From Planctomycetota bacterium (GTDB taxonomy: Bacteria > Planctomycetota > UBA1135 > UBA2386), in assembly GCA_002684655.1 (NCBI GenBank), contig NYVR01000085.1, forward strand, positions 1 to 46,518: 46,518 nucleotides of DNA. The letters run 5' to 3'. Position numbers and translations under genes: made by a program. The notes below the pieces were generated by a model. It saw only the letters and a program-made list of their open reading frames with translations, searched no databases and was not told the origin of the DNA. Positions 24,682 through 33,667 of this stretch are shown here, piece by piece; within the stretch, counting starts at the first letter, position 1, and the number at the start of each line of letters is the position of its first letter.

Positions 24682-27327
24682 TTATTCGTCTACGGCCTCA
24701 CCAGCCGCCGCGGCGCCAGCCGCCTGCGCCGTCACCGAAAGCTCGGCGCCGTCGACGCCGACGATCACAGCGCTGCCGTCCGGGACGTCACCCTGGATGA
24801 GCTTGCGACCGATGCGGGTCTCCAGCTCACGCTGTAAGAAGCGCTTGAGCGGCCGCGCGCCGTAGATCGGGTCGTAGCCGCGGTCGGCGAGGAACGCCTT
24901 TGCGTCGTCGCTGATCTGGATCGTGATCCGCCGATCAACGAGCCGGTCTCGCAGAGACCCCAGCAGCAGGTCGACGATCGCGCGGATTTCTGCCGCTTGC
25001 AGGGGCTTGAACATCACCGTGTCGTCGATGCGATTTAGCATCTCCGGTCGAAAGTGCTGACGAAGCTCGGCCATCACTTGGTCACGCACGTGCAGCTGCA
25101 CAGCGCCGTCCGAACCGATGCCGTCCAGAAGATTCGGCGCGCCGATGTTGGACGTCATGATGATCACCGTGTTCTTGAAGTCGACGGTGCGGCCCTGGCT
25201 ATCCGTCGCCCGACCGTCGTCGAGGATCTGCAGCAAGACGTGGAAAACGTCCGCGTGAGCCTTCTCCACCTCGTCGAAGAGCACCACTGAGTAAGGCTTA
25301 CGACGCACCGCCTCGGTCAGCTGGCCGCCCTCCTCGTAGCCGACGTAACCCGGCGGCGCGCCGATCAGACGAGCGACCGCGTGCTTCTCCATGTACTCCG
25401 ACATGTCAATACGCACGAGGTTGTCTTCGCTGTCGAAGAGCGATGCAGCGAGCGCCTTGGCGAGCTCCGTTTTGCCGACGCCGGTCGGCCCTAAGAAGAG
25501 GAAGCTACCGATCGGTCGACGCGGGTCTTTGATGCCCGATCGCGCGCGGATGACCGCGTCTGCGACCGCAGCCACTGCTTCCTCCTGGCCGATGACGCGC
25601 TCATGCAGCAGCGCGTCGAGCTTCAAAAGCTTCTCTCGCTCACCTTCGACCAAGCGCTGAACGGGGACGCCGGTCCAGCGCGCGACAATCTCGGCGATCT
25701 CTTCGCCGGTGACCTCCTCGCGCAGCAAGCGATCGGCTGCTGCGTCCTCGCCAGCGAGCCGCGCCTCTTCGCGGGCGAGGGCCTTCTCCGCGTCAGGGAT
25801 CCGTCCATACTTGAGCTCTGCAGCCGCGTTCATGTCGTAGCGCTGCTCCGCCTCGTCCATCTCCCGGCGCAACGTCTCAAGCTGCTCTCTAAGCTCGCGA
25901 ACCTCGCCGATCGACCGCTTCTCCGCTTCGTACTGCGCGCGCATGACGTCCGCGCGCTCACGCAGCTCCTGCAGCTCCTTGGTGAGTTCAGCGAGCCGCC
26001 CCTTGCTGGCGGGGTCCTTCTCTTTGCCGAGCGCCGCCTCTTCGATCTCGAGTTGCATCAATCGACGGCTGACGGCGTCGAGCTCGCTCGGCAGCGAGTC
26101 GATCTCCGTACGAATCATGGCGCACGCTTCGTCTACGAGGTCGATCGCCTTATCTGGGAGGAACCGATCTGTGATGTAGCGGTGAGAGAGTGTCGCGGCT
26201 TGAACCAACGCGGCGTCCTGGATCTTGACGCCGTGGTGCACCTCGAAACGCTCACGCAGTCCGCGCAGGATCGAGACCGCGTCTTCGACCGTCGGCTGCT
26301 CCACCAAGACCGTTTGGAAGCGGCGCTCTAGCGCAGCGTCCTTCTCGATGTATTGGCGATATTCATCCAGCGTTGTCGCGCCGATGCAGTGCAGCTCGCC
26401 GCGAGCCAGCATGGGCTTGAGCATGTTGCCGGCGTCCATCGCACCGTCCGACTTGCCGGCTCCCACGATCGTGTGGAGTTCGTCTATGAACAGCAGGACG
26501 CGTCCGTCGCTGTTCTTTACCTCGTTGAGCACCGCTTTCAGCCGCTCTTCAAATTCGCCGCGATACTTAGCCCCAGCGACGAGGCTCCCCATGTCCAGCG
26601 CGAACACTGTGCGGTCTTTGAGACCCTCAGGTACGTCGCCCCGAACGATGCGCTGCGCTAAGCCCTCGGCGATCGCAGTCTTGCCTACGCCAGGCTCACC
26701 GATCAGCACCGGGTTGTTCTTGGTCTTTCGAGACAAGATGCGAATGACGCGACGGATCTCGTCGTCGCGGCCGATGACCGGGTCGACCTTTCCTTGCTTG
26801 CACAGCTGGACGAGGTCACGCCCGTACCGCTGCAGCGCCTCATAGGTAGTCTCGGGGTTCGCGCTCTGCACTCGCTGGTTCCCGCGCACCTCTCGCAACG
26901 CCGACAAGAAGCCCTGCTCGTCGATCGCGAACGTCTCGAACAGCTCCTTGATTGGCCCCGCGGCCGTCGCGAGCAAAGCCATGAATACGTGCTCAACGGA
27001 GACATACTCGTCCTGCATCTGCTGCGCCCGCTGCTCCGCGAGCTGCAGCGCTTGCGCGACGGCAGGCGTCAAGAACACCTTGTCGGGCGCGTAGCTCGCG
27101 GAAGCCGACTTTGGCAGCTTGTTCAGCTCGGCGTTCACCGCGCCGACGACCGCGTCGAGCGGGACCTTCATTCGCTCGAGCAGACGGCGGATCAGGCCGT
27201 CGGTGGGCTCGAGCAACCCGAGCAACAGGTGCGCAGCGTCGATTTGTTGGTGCCCGGAGGCGACCGCTCGCTGCTGCGCCGCCTGCAGGGCTTCTTGAGA
27301 TTTCTGGGTGAGCTTGTTCATGTCCAT
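24682..27327 (-). CDS. clpB: ATP-dependent disaggregase ClpB
   Basis: A hexameric AAA+ chaperone that pulls apart aggregated proteins with DnaK. The 881 residues include an N-domain with two Clp repeats (about 3-145) and AAA-1 with Walker [14 protein letters not shown] near 208 and [12 protein letters not shown]. The coiled-coil M domain (about 405-530) is the feature that separates ClpB from ClpC. AAA-2 has Walker [13 protein letters not shown] near 610, LFDEVEKAH, and the pore-loop GYVGYEEGG. The start at 27327 ([14 protein letters not shown]) has the strong ribosome site AAGGAGG, one of the few in this window. Upstream are two palindromes shared with hsp20 and a 41-nt inverted repeat, consistent with heat control. 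purB lies upstream on the same strand. Confidence 0.97.
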   Translation of the reverse strand: MDMNKLTQKSQEALQAAQQRAVASGHQQIDAAHLLLGLLEPTDGLIRRLLERMKVPLDAVVGAVNAELNKLPKSASASYAPDKVFLTPAVAQALQLAEQRAQQMQDEYVSVEHVFMALLATAAGPIKELFETFAIDEQGFLSALREVRGNQRVQSANPETTYEALQRYGRDLVQLCKQGKVDPVIGRDDEIRRVIRILSRKTKNNPVLIGEPGVGKTAIAEGLAQRIVRGDVPEGLKDRTVFALDMGSLVAGAKYRGEFEERLKAVLNEVKNSDGRVLLFIDELHTIVGAGKSDGAMDAGNMLKPMLARGELHCIGATTLDEYRQYIEKDAALERRFQTVLVEQPTVEDAVSILRGLRERFEVHHGVKIQDAALVQAATLSHRYITDRFLPDKAIDLVDEACAMIRTEIDSLPSELDAVSRRLMQLEIEEAALGKEKDPASKGRLAELTKELQELRERADVMRAQYEAEKRSIGEVRELREQLETLRREMDEAEQRYDMNAAAELKYGRIPDAEKALAREEARLAGEDAAADRLLREEVTGEEIAEIVARWTGVPVQRLVEGEREKLLKLDALLHERVIGQEEAVAAVADAVIRARSGIKDPRRPIGSFLFLGPTGVGKTELAKALAASLFDSEDNLVRIDMSEYMEKHAVARLIGAPPGYVGYEEGGQLTEAVRRKPYSVVLFDEVEKAHADVFHVLLQILDDGRATDSQGRTVDFKNTVIIMTSNIGAPNLLDGIGSDGAVQLHVRDQVMAELRQHFRPEMLNRIDDTVMFKPLQAAEIRAIVDLLLGSLRDRLVDRRITIQISDDAKAFLADRGYDPIYGARPLKRFLQRELETRIGRKLIQGDVPDGSAVIVGVDGAELSVTAQAAGAAAAGEAVDE

Positions 27328-27386
27328 GCGCGACCTCCTTGGTTGGCAACGGACTCCTGATAGCGATCGCCGTACCAGCGCCCCGG

Positions 27387-27427
27387 ATATTTCGTAAACA
27401 CATTCATAGAATGTATTTACGAAATAT
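27387..27427. promoter_or_regulatory. 41-nt near-perfect inverted repeat in the clpB leader
   Basis: ATATTTCGTAAACACATTC (27387-27405) and GAATGTATTTACGAAATAT (27409-27427) are complementary at 18 of 19 positions around ATA. It is AT-rich and sits 60 bases before the clpB start codon. It may be an operator for a dimeric repressor or, if transcribed, a leader hairpin. It has the size but not the sequence of a CIRCE element. Confidence 0.6.
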
Positions 27428-27454
27428 TTAGGCGAGCCAAGCCCGCCCTGCAAA

Positions 27455-27471
27455 CATGCCATAATGACATG
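27455..27471. promoter_or_regulatory. Heat-shock palindrome copy A upstream of clpB
   Basis: CATGCCAT-A-ATGACATG is an inverted repeat with one mismatched pair. Its 13-base core TGCCATAATGACA differs at one position from the perfect palindrome core upstream of hsp20. It lies 127 bases from the clpB ATG, the same distance as the perfect palindrome from the hsp20 ATG at 13864. Confidence 0.58.
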
Positions 27472-27484
27472 CTATCAGGGCGAC

Positions 27485-27497
27485 TGCCATAATGGCG
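27485..27497. promoter_or_regulatory. Heat-shock palindrome copy B upstream of clpB
   Basis: TGCCATAATGGCG contains the perfect palindrome GCCAT-A-ATGGC and shares 12 of 13 bases with the hsp20 copy. It starts 28 bases from copy A and lies 16 bases from the purB stop codon, so it belongs to the clpB control region. Confidence 0.58.
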
Positions 27498-27512
27498 ATC
27501 GCCTGGAACGAC

Positions 27513-28982
27513 TCAGACGCGCAGTTCGCCAGCCATCCCGCCAAGGTCGACGCCCGCTAGCCGAGGCGCCGCCTCATGCTCGACGAACGCGTCGACCTGC
27601 TCGGCGCAACGTCCGACGAAGCGGCTGGGCTGCATCAGATCGGGCAAGCGGCCTTTGATCGCCGCGAAGGCCGGGTCCGCGGCGATCAACTCCATCAGCG
27701 GGTTCGGCCTGCCCTCGGCCTTGACCGCGTGGGCCGCCGCGCGGCTGTGCACGCGCACGCGCTCGTGCAGGTCCTGGCGGTCCCCGCCGGCCTCCACGCC
27801 CGCCATCAGGATCTCTTCGGTAGCCAGAAACGGCAGCTGCTCCGCGAGCTTCTTCTCGATGACCTTCGGGTAGACGACCAAACCCTGGCTAACGTTCTCG
27901 ATCAGCATCAGGATGCCGTCGATCGCCAGGAAGGACTCCGGCAGCGCGATGCGACGGATCGCCGAGTCGTCGAGCGTGCGCTCGAGCCACTGCGTCGCCG
28001 CGGTGTGCGCGCTGGTGTTGGCCGCTTCGATGACGTAGCGAGCCAACGAGTTGACTCGCTCACACCGCATCGGGTTCTTCTTGTAAGCCATCGCCGAGCT
28101 ACCGATCTGCTTGGACTCGCTTGGCTCTTCGATCTCTCCTTCATGCGACAAAAGCCGCAGGTCGTTAGCGAACTTGCTCGCCGATTGCGCGATGGAGGAC
28201 AGCGCTTGGTGAATCGTCCAATCAATCTTGCGCGTGTAGGTCTGGCCGCTGACAGGGATCGACCGCTCGAACCCCATCCCCTCGGTCACCAACCGGTCGA
28301 TCTGCCGGACCTTTTCGTGGTCGCCCCCAGCCAACAGCAGGAACGTCGCCTGCGTGCCTGTCGTCCCTTTAACGCCGCGGAAAGGCAGCCACTTGGCGAC
28401 CCGTCGCACCTCGTCGAGGTCGAGCGCTAGGTCTTGAGCCCACAGACAGGCGCGCTTGCCGACCGTCACAGGCTGCGCGACCTGAAAGTGGGTGTAGCCC
28501 AAGCAAGGCTGGCTGCGCCACTCCTTGGCGAACTGAGTCAAGTTGTGGACGCACGCAGCCAACCGACGCTCCAGCAAGCGCAGCGCTTCGCGGTAGATGA
28601 CGAGGTCACCGTTGTCGGTGACGAAACAGCTGGTGGCGCCGAGGTGGATGATCGGCTTCGCCGAAGGCGCGAGCTCTCCGTAGTGATGGACGTGCGCCAT
28701 CACGTCGTGTCGCAGCTCTCTCTCGAGCTCTGCCACCCTGTCCCAGTCGAAGGTGTCGCGGTGCTGCCTGAGCTCCACGATCTGATCCTTAGTGACCGGG
28801 AAGCCGAGCTGCTCCTCTGCCTCGGCGAGACAGATCCACAGGTCGCGCCACACGCCGTGTCGGGCGCGCGGCGAGAACAGGCGAGCCATGTCTCGGCTCG
28901 CGTAACGTTCGATGAGGGGGTGGTCGAAGCGATCGCCGCGTTCCATGTTGGTATCCAACAGGACAAGCGACCCCGACGCCAT
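27513..28982 (-). CDS. purB: Adenylosuccinate lyase
   Basis: Cleaves fumarate from SAICAR and from adenylosuccinate in purine synthesis; a tetrameric fumarase/aspartase-fold enzyme. The 489 residues contain HLGATSCFVTDNGDL (conserved TS region), the catalytic signature loop GSSAMAYKKNPMRCERV with its Ser, and TQWLERTLDDSAIRR after it. I chose the ATG at 28982 because it follows the upstream gene's stop by two bases, which suggests translational coupling. An alternative in-frame ATG at 28946 (MERGDRFDHPL) would give a 477-residue protein. The eukaryote-like long form of the enzyme fits this length. Confidence 0.95.
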   Translation of the reverse strand: MASGSLVLLDTNMERGDRFDHPLIERYASRDMARLFSPRARHGVWRDLWICLAEAEEQLGFPVTKDQIVELRQHRDTFDWDRVAELERELRHDVMAHVHHYGELAPSAKPIIHLGATSCFVTDNGDLVIYREALRLLERRLAACVHNLTQFAKEWRSQPCLGYTHFQVAQPVTVGKRACLWAQDLALDLDEVRRVAKWLPFRGVKGTTGTQATFLLLAGGDHEKVRQIDRLVTEGMGFERSIPVSGQTYTRKIDWTIHQALSSIAQSASKFANDLRLLSHEGEIEEPSESKQIGSSAMAYKKNPMRCERVNSLARYVIEAANTSAHTAATQWLERTLDDSAIRRIALPESFLAIDGILMLIENVSQGLVVYPKVIEKKLAEQLPFLATEEILMAGVEAGGDRQDLHERVRVHSRAAAHAVKAEGRPNPLMELIAADPAFAAIKGRLPDLMQPSRFVGRCAEQVDAFVEHEAAPRLAGVDLGGMAGELRV

Positions 28983-28984
28983 GG

Positions 28985-29455
28985 TCAGTAACGCACCCAG
29001 ACGCGCCGGCGCTGGATCTCGTAGCGGGCGGGCACCCAGACGTCCTGATAAGTGGCCGGCGTGAGCGCGCTCCAAATCCGCAGCCCGCAAGCGTCGAGCA
29101 CCCAGCCGTGCGCAGCGGGGACGTAACGACGGTCCCAATAGCCGGGCACCAGCACTCGCTGACTCTGGGTCACCCAGCGCCCACAGCCCGAGAATCCTGA
29201 GGGCCGCCCGCGCAGCCGGGCCTCTAGGCGATCCGCGACGACGCGGCGTGAAGAACGCAGCGCCGAACGCGAGCTGGTCACGCTACGAGCCGTTCGATAG
29301 CGCGCGGTCGCCTGGCTCGCCCGAGCGGCAGAGCTGGAGACCGGACGCACATGCACGGCCGAGCGCTCACGGATTTGGGGAGCCCGGGCGCGCTGCGCGG
29401 GCGCAGAGACAGCGACTCCGATCAGAGCCGCCAACATCAGAGGTAGGCGCTTCAT
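28985..29455 (-). CDS. Secreted basic protein of unknown function
   Basis: A 156-residue protein with a clear signal peptide (MKRLPLMLAALIGVAVSAPAQ, cleavage near 21). Residues 25-90 are low-complexity, rich in Arg, Ser and Ala. The C-terminal half is Trp- and Tyr-rich: LVPGYWDRRYVPAAHGW and DVWVPARYEIQRRRVWVRY, a pattern of repeated VPxxW/Y units seen in several small envelope proteins. No catalytic motif is visible. It ends two bases before purB, so the two are probably cotranscribed, though no functional link is evident. Confidence 0.75.
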   Translation of the reverse strand: MKRLPLMLAALIGVAVSAPAQRARAPQIRERSAVHVRPVSSSAARASQATARYRTARSVTSSRSALRSSRRVVADRLEARLRGRPSGFSGCGRWVTQSQRVLVPGYWDRRYVPAAHGWVLDACGLRIWSALTPATYQDVWVPARYEIQRRRVWVRY

Positions 29456-29563
29456 GACGACCTACTCAGCGCAATCGGCGCGCCGACGATGCGCCCCGAG
29501 CAAACAAAGTATCTAGTAACCGAGGCCTCTATCGCTCAGCACACGGCGTGTCCTGATCACGCC

Positions 29564-29998
29564 TCAGCCAGCGGCGTAAGTAGCTGACAAAACACCAACG
29601 GCGGCCACCAACGCGCAGCAGAGGACATCGCGCCGCCAGCGGCTCGATAGACCCAAAGCGCCACGCAGCAGCGCAACCGCCAGCGCCGCGCCAGCGCAGT
29701 CCGAGATGACATCAGCGATCGAGCACACGCGACCCGGAACGAAGGACTGGTGCAGCTCGTCGACGACCCCGTAGCAAGCAGCGAGGCTCCACGCAGCGCG
29801 AGAGCGCAGCCGCTGGCGCGCTGTGGCAGGACACCCCGACCACGCTAACCATATCGACGCCGCGAGCAGGGCGTAGGCGACTACGTGCATGCAGTTGTGC
29901 GCTAGCGAACCGAGCACCACCGGCTGCTCGTCACCCGCCGCCAGCGACGAAGACCACCAGATCAAGCACATGCCGAATACAGGCACACTCCACCTCAT
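29564..29998 (-). CDS. VanZ-like membrane protein
   Basis: A 144-residue protein with four predicted hydrophobic segments. WSVPVFGMCLIWWSSSL begins the first, LAHNCMHVVAYALLA the second. The signature YGVVDELHQSFVPGRV with the following SIADVISDCAGAALAVAL matches the VanZ-like family (DExHQ, then D-x-x-x-N/D-x-x-G). The role of VanZ proteins outside teicoplanin resistance is unclear. The ATG at 29998 is used; a GTG near 30040 would extend the N-terminus by 14 residues. It lies 82 bases after the RsbW-like kinase on the same strand. Confidence 0.8.
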   Translation of the reverse strand: MRWSVPVFGMCLIWWSSSLAAGDEQPVVLGSLAHNCMHVVAYALLAASIWLAWSGCPATARQRLRSRAAWSLAACYGVVDELHQSFVPGRVCSIADVISDCAGAALAVALLRGALGLSSRWRRDVLCCALVAAVGVLSATYAAG

Positions 29999-30080
29999 CG
30001 CCCGAGGACGCCGGACCCATCTCTCGATCCATCCTGTCACCAGCGGAGTGGTCAAGGAGAGTTCCCCTCGCAGCTTTCGG

Positions 30081-30512
30081 TCACTGGCGCTGCAGCCGAC
30101 CGGACAGGCGCAGGCCGCCATGCTCAGCCGAGTCCGCCGCCAAGTGCTCGAGGTAGATAGACAGCAAGAAGAGGCCGCGGCCGCGCTCATTCTCCAGAGC
30201 TGGCATCCCTGCCGCGGACGCGCGCAGGCCCTCCGCGAGCTCTGAGACCTCGGAGGTCGGCATCTCAGGGTCAAAGAAGTCGATCGCGAGGTGGTCGCCA
30301 GCGACGCTGATGTGCAGGCGTAGGTCCGTCCCAGCCTTGCGGTACGAGGCGCCGTGCTCGATGGCGTTGTTGACCAATTCGTCAACGACCAGGGCAACCC
30401 TGTCCTGGACCTTAGGGGCCGCACCCAACTCCGCCGACATCGCTCGCGTCTTGGCGCGGACCTCGCGAAGCGACTCGCTGTTCGGGGGGAACGACAGATG
30501 CTGCCCCGTCAC
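30081..30512 (-). CDS. RsbW-like anti-sigma factor serine kinase (HATPase_c_2)
   Basis: A 143-residue single-domain GHKL ATPase. LVVDELVNNAIEHGAS is the N-box, DFFDPEMP takes the place of the G1 box region, and NERGRGLFLLSIY is the G2 box. Such proteins bind sigma factors or phosphorylate anti-sigma-factor antagonists in partner-switching systems. The GTG at 30512 overlaps the nadC stop (GTGA) and has AAAGGAG six bases upstream, so translation is probably coupled to nadC. No antagonist (STAS) or phosphatase gene is adjacent. The ECF sigma gene at 11.3 kb is not an obvious partner. Confidence 0.88.
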   Translation of the reverse strand: MTGQHLSFPPNSESLREVRAKTRAMSAELGAAPKVQDRVALVVDELVNNAIEHGASYRKAGTDLRLHISVAGDHLAIDFFDPEMPTSEVSELAEGLRASAAGMPALENERGRGLFLLSIYLEHLAADSAEHGGLRLSGRLQRQ

Positions 30513-31396
30513 TGCGCTCCTTTGACCATCATCGACATGTCTACTGCGGGCGCAGAGTGAGTCAGCGACCCGACCGAGATGCGGTCGACGCCGCATTCGG
30601 CGTATTCGCGCACATTCTCCAGCGCGATTCCACCCGAGGCCTCCGTGTCAACCACGCGACCCAGTCCAGCGGCGCAGGAGCGCACAGCGTCGACCGCTTC
30701 CCGCAGCTCTGGGCCAGCCGAAAAGTTGTCGAGCAGGATGACGCCGGCGCCGCCCCGCACGGCCGCCAGCGCCTCTTCGACGGTGCGAGCCTCGGCGATC
30801 ACGGGCCGATCGTGACCTTCGACGCAGCGCCGGACGACGTCTTCGTAGCTCGTGGGCTGCGCGAACCCGAAGTGGTTCTCTTTCAACAGCACTTGATCGA
30901 ACAAGCCGACGCGGTGGTTCTCACCGCCGCCGGCGACGACCGCGGCCTTCTCAAGATAGCGCAGGCCTGGCGTTGTCTTGCGCGTGTCGAAGATACGGGC
31001 GCCTGTGCCGGCGACGCGTTCGACGAACGCCCGCGTGCGCGTCGCCACGCCCGAGAGACGCTGCAAGAAGTTCAACGCCGTACGCTCAGCGGCGAGCAGC
31101 GGCGCCATGGCGCCCTCGAACCGCAGCACCTCCGCGCCTGGAGCCAACAGATCTCCATCGCGCAGCGCGACCTCGACCTCACAGGTGCCGTCGAGAACCC
31201 GGAAGACCTCGACGGCGCAGTCGATCCCCGCCAAGACGCCTGGCGCCTTGGCGCGGATGTGTCCGCGCCCGCGCTGATCGGCCGACACCGAGAGACGCGA
31301 CGTCACGTCGTAGGCGACCTCAAGGCTCTCGGAGCCGAGGTCTTCGGCGAGCGCGCGACGCACGCTGTCGCTAAGATCTGCTCCGACGCTGGTCAT
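30509..31396 (-). CDS. nadC: Nicotinate-nucleotide pyrophosphorylase (quinolinate phosphoribosyltransferase)
   Basis: Converts quinolinate and PRPP to nicotinate mononucleotide in de novo NAD synthesis. The 295 residues show ALNFLQRLSGVATRT near 105, the active-site RKTTPGLRYLEKAAVVAGGG near 145, HRVGLFDQVLLKENHF, and the late ASGGIALENVREYAECGVD and ISVGSLTHSAPAVDMSM, all in family order. The stop overlaps the start of the RsbW-like gene by four bases. nadA and nadB are not in the window. Confidence 0.96.
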   Translation of the reverse strand: MTSVGADLSDSVRRALAEDLGSESLEVAYDVTSRLSVSADQRGRGHIRAKAPGVLAGIDCAVEVFRVLDGTCEVEVALRDGDLLAPGAEVLRFEGAMAPLLAAERTALNFLQRLSGVATRTRAFVERVAGTGARIFDTRKTTPGLRYLEKAAVVAGGGENHRVGLFDQVLLKENHFGFAQPTSYEDVVRRCVEGHDRPVIAEARTVEEALAAVRGGAGVILLDNFSAGPELREAVDAVRSCAAGLGRVVDTEASGGIALENVREYAECGVDRISVGSLTHSAPAVDMSMMVKGAQ

Positions 31397-31459
31397 TCGC
31401 GCGGCAGCCTAACCGAAAGCCCGCCGGGGCGCATGTTCGCGCCCCCCCCGGCGCGGAGA

Positions 31460-31792
31460 TCAGAACCGCACGTAGACGGCGAGCCCGCGCAAGGTCGCTC
31501 CCCCGAACCCATGAACGCGACCTAGGTCTTCCAAGCCAACAAACGGCCCGCCTCGGATACGCTCCAGCACGACCGCTTCCGCGCGGCCAGGCCCTACACC
31601 TGGGAGCGCCTGAAGCTCTGCGACCGACGCTCGGTTGACGTCGATCCGACATGGCCGCGCGACGAATCCTGGAGCGGGGTCGAGCGCGCCGCGGCAGACC
31701 GCACCGCTGCCGAGCACGACGACGGCGACCGCCCAGACCGCGAGCAGACGTCGATGCCGCGCGTCGAGCGGATGCGCCGCTGGCGAGCCCAT
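31460..31792 (-). CDS. Membrane-anchored helix-hairpin-helix (ComEA-like) protein
   Basis: A 110-residue protein with one membrane anchor (LLAVWAVAVVVLGSGAVC) near the N-terminus. A C-terminal double HhH domain follows: IDVNRASVAELQALPGVGPG and LVGLEDLGRV-like GPFVGLEDLGRVHGFGG. ComEA proteins bind incoming DNA during natural transformation; short proteins of this kind can also be general DNA-binding helpers. I chose the ATG at 31792; an ATG at 31900 in the same frame would overlap the upstream gene by 14 bases. No other competence genes are near. It is 63 bases upstream of nadC. Confidence 0.8.
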   Translation of the reverse strand: MGSPAAHPLDARHRRLLAVWAVAVVVLGSGAVCRGALDPAPGFVARPCRIDVNRASVAELQALPGVGPGRAEAVVLERIRGGPFVGLEDLGRVHGFGGATLRGLAVYVRF

Positions 31793-31886
31793 AACACGTC
31801 GCCCGCGATCGCTTGCTACGCGCGCCACACGGATGTGGCTCCGCGGGCCGACAAAGCATCCAAAAATCTCCAGAGGCTCAGCTTGG

Positions 31887-32834
31887 CTAGCTCGACTCAT
31901 CGTCTCGGTAGCCCGAGCGCAGGCTCGCGACCACATAGTCGCCGCCCGCGTCCCCGTCGGCCGCAACCGACCGCAAAGGAGCCTCTTGATCGGCCCGCAT
32001 CCGCCCAGACGCTACGTCGCCCGAGGTCGCCGCGCGCTCTTGGCTCGCGTGTGCGCCCGACGTCAAGCCCGCGCAGTCAGCGAAAGCACGCAACATCTGG
32101 TCGCCGAAGCGGCGCACGTCCCTGCGGTCGTGCAGGCCTACCACGGCGCCCGTCGCCGCGCGCGCGACCAAATCTCCCTGCGTCGTCCGCACTGTCCCGA
32201 GGAGGTGACCGTTCCAAACAATCTGACGCGAGAATCGATCGCCGCCGACCTTCACCGAAGGATCGATGCTCGCGCTGAGTTGACGAAGCTCCGTCCACAG
32301 CTCATGACGGCCCTCGGGCACCACGAAGTCATCGCTTACGGTCGCAGTGTCCGGCGCGCGCGTCGCATCAATCTGGGCGCGGTCGCACATCCAGCGAACG
32401 GCGAAGCGCTCCGAGCCGGCGACGCGGAACGGTTCGAGCGTGCAAGCCATAACGCCGTCGAGCTGAAGCGCGACGACTTGCTCGACCAAAGCCGCGCTGC
32501 CCGCCGTCCCAACGACGATCAGGCGCCCTTCTACGCCGTCGGCGAGGCTGGCTTCCGGGACCGCCTGCGCCATCGCGGAGCCGACGCGCTGCAGGAACTG
32601 GCTCGCGGCGAGCGCGCGCGAAGGCAGCAACTCGTCACCCTCGACCGCCAACATCACCAGCACCGGGCCGCCGACCGCATCGCGCGCGAGGCCGTCTACA
32701 GGCCCCAGCGCTTTGTCGCCGCACTCGAAGGGTTCGAGCGCGAGCGTCAAGCCCGACTCCAGGCGATCTAGGCGGGTCGAAACCAGCGACCAGAGGCTGT
32801 CGCGCATCTTGGGCAAAACAGGGCCTCGGATCAT
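31887..32834 (-). CDS. Protein of unknown function
   Basis: A 315-residue protein with no signal peptide and no membrane segment. The middle has a strand-rich pattern (GPVLVMLAVEGDELLPS, GRLIVVGTAGSAALVEQVVA, DGVMACTLEPFRVAGSERF), and the C-terminal 90 residues are Arg- and Asp-rich and probably disordered. I recognise no family or catalytic motif. The start at 32834 (MIRGPVLPKM) was chosen because upstream residues in the frame have no domain character. It lies between ruvC and the HhH gene on the same strand, which weakly suggests a DNA-related setting. Confidence 0.6.
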   Translation of the reverse strand: MIRGPVLPKMRDSLWSLVSTRLDRLESGLTLALEPFECGDKALGPVDGLARDAVGGPVLVMLAVEGDELLPSRALAASQFLQRVGSAMAQAVPEASLADGVEGRLIVVGTAGSAALVEQVVALQLDGVMACTLEPFRVAGSERFAVRWMCDRAQIDATRAPDTATVSDDFVVPEGRHELWTELRQLSASIDPSVKVGGDRFSRQIVWNGHLLGTVRTTQGDLVARAATGAVVGLHDRRDVRRFGDQMLRAFADCAGLTSGAHASQERAATSGDVASGRMRADQEAPLRSVAADGDAGGDYVVASLRSGYRDDESS

Positions 32835-33027
32835 GCGAGGACTCCGTGACAGGGCGTGTGCTGGTCCATAGGTGCGATCGAACCGGTTGAGCCGCTGCGC
32901 TGGAGCCCACAAAGCAGCGCGCGACCGAAGCGCTGTGAGTGTGCTCGCTCGAAGACGCCGCCTCCCTGACCGATCCTCGAATTATCGCGAGCCGACGCGA
33001 CCAAATGCAACCGCGAGCCCGACCGCC

Positions 33028-33654
33028 TCAAGCGCCGGCCCCGCCGCTCTGCCGCCCTGATCGACCTGCGAGCGGCGATCGCAGCTCTTCGAGCCGCGTC
33101 CAAGCGACGGCCAGGGCGTCCGTCGCGTCCTCTGGAAGGTCGCCGCGGACAGCCGCGGCGACGTCCGGGATGAGCTGCGCCAACATCTTTGCCACCGATC
33201 CCTTACGGGCAGATCCGTTGCCGGTGACGCAGCGTTTGATGCGCGCGGGGGTGTATTGGTGCAGAGACATCCCGGCGCGCGCCGCTTCGGCGAGCACCAC
33301 GCCGCGCGCCTCGCCGATGCGCAGAGCAGCTTGGACACTTTTCCCAAAGAAGGCCTCTTCGACGGCGACCTCCGTCGGCGACAGGTCTTGCAGCAGGCCG
33401 GCGATTTGCTGCGCGAGAGACAACAGCCGCACCGGCACGCCTACCCGGCGATCTCCGAGGCGGAGCACGCCCGCATCGACGAGCTTGACGCCTGCGCCGC
33501 CGGGTACGGTCGCGCGGACGACGTTGCTTCCGCGCATCGCGAGCGGCCGACCCGCGCCAGCACCAACCGCCGTCGAGGCGGCGGGCAACTCCAGGCAGCC
33601 GTAACCGACAACCTGAGTGCCTGGATCGATACCGAGAATCCGCACCAACGCCAC
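33028..33654 (-). CDS. ruvC: Crossover junction endodeoxyribonuclease RuvC
   Basis: Resolves Holliday junctions by paired nicks, with RuvAB. The 208-residue RNase H-fold protein shows ILGIDPGT (Asp in strand 1), VAVEEAFFGK (Glu), the QYTPARIKRCVTGNGSARK region, and LPEDATDALAVAW with the final two Asp residues; all four acidic catalytic positions are present. It is longer than E. coli RuvC (173) because of an Ala/Gly/Val-rich insertion around residues 18-45 and a C-terminal tail. The GTG at 33654 starts it; GTG at 33645 is also possible. It diverges from ispD with only 13 bases between start codons. ruvA and ruvB are not here. Confidence 0.95.
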   Translation of the reverse strand: MALVRILGIDPGTQVVGYGCLELPAASTAVGAGAGRPLAMRGSNVVRATVPGGAGVKLVDAGVLRLGDRRVGVPVRLLSLAQQIAGLLQDLSPTEVAVEEAFFGKSVQAALRIGEARGVVLAEAARAGMSLHQYTPARIKRCVTGNGSARKGSVAKMLAQLIPDVAAAVRGDLPEDATDALAVAWTRLEELRSPLAGRSGRQSGGAGA

Positions 33655-33667
33655 GGCTCGGAGTGTA

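Noticed and set aside
27387-27427. CIRCE element (HrcA operator) upstream of clpB
   Set aside because: The arms do not contain TTAGCACTC or GAGTGCTAA and the spacer is 3 nt instead of 9.
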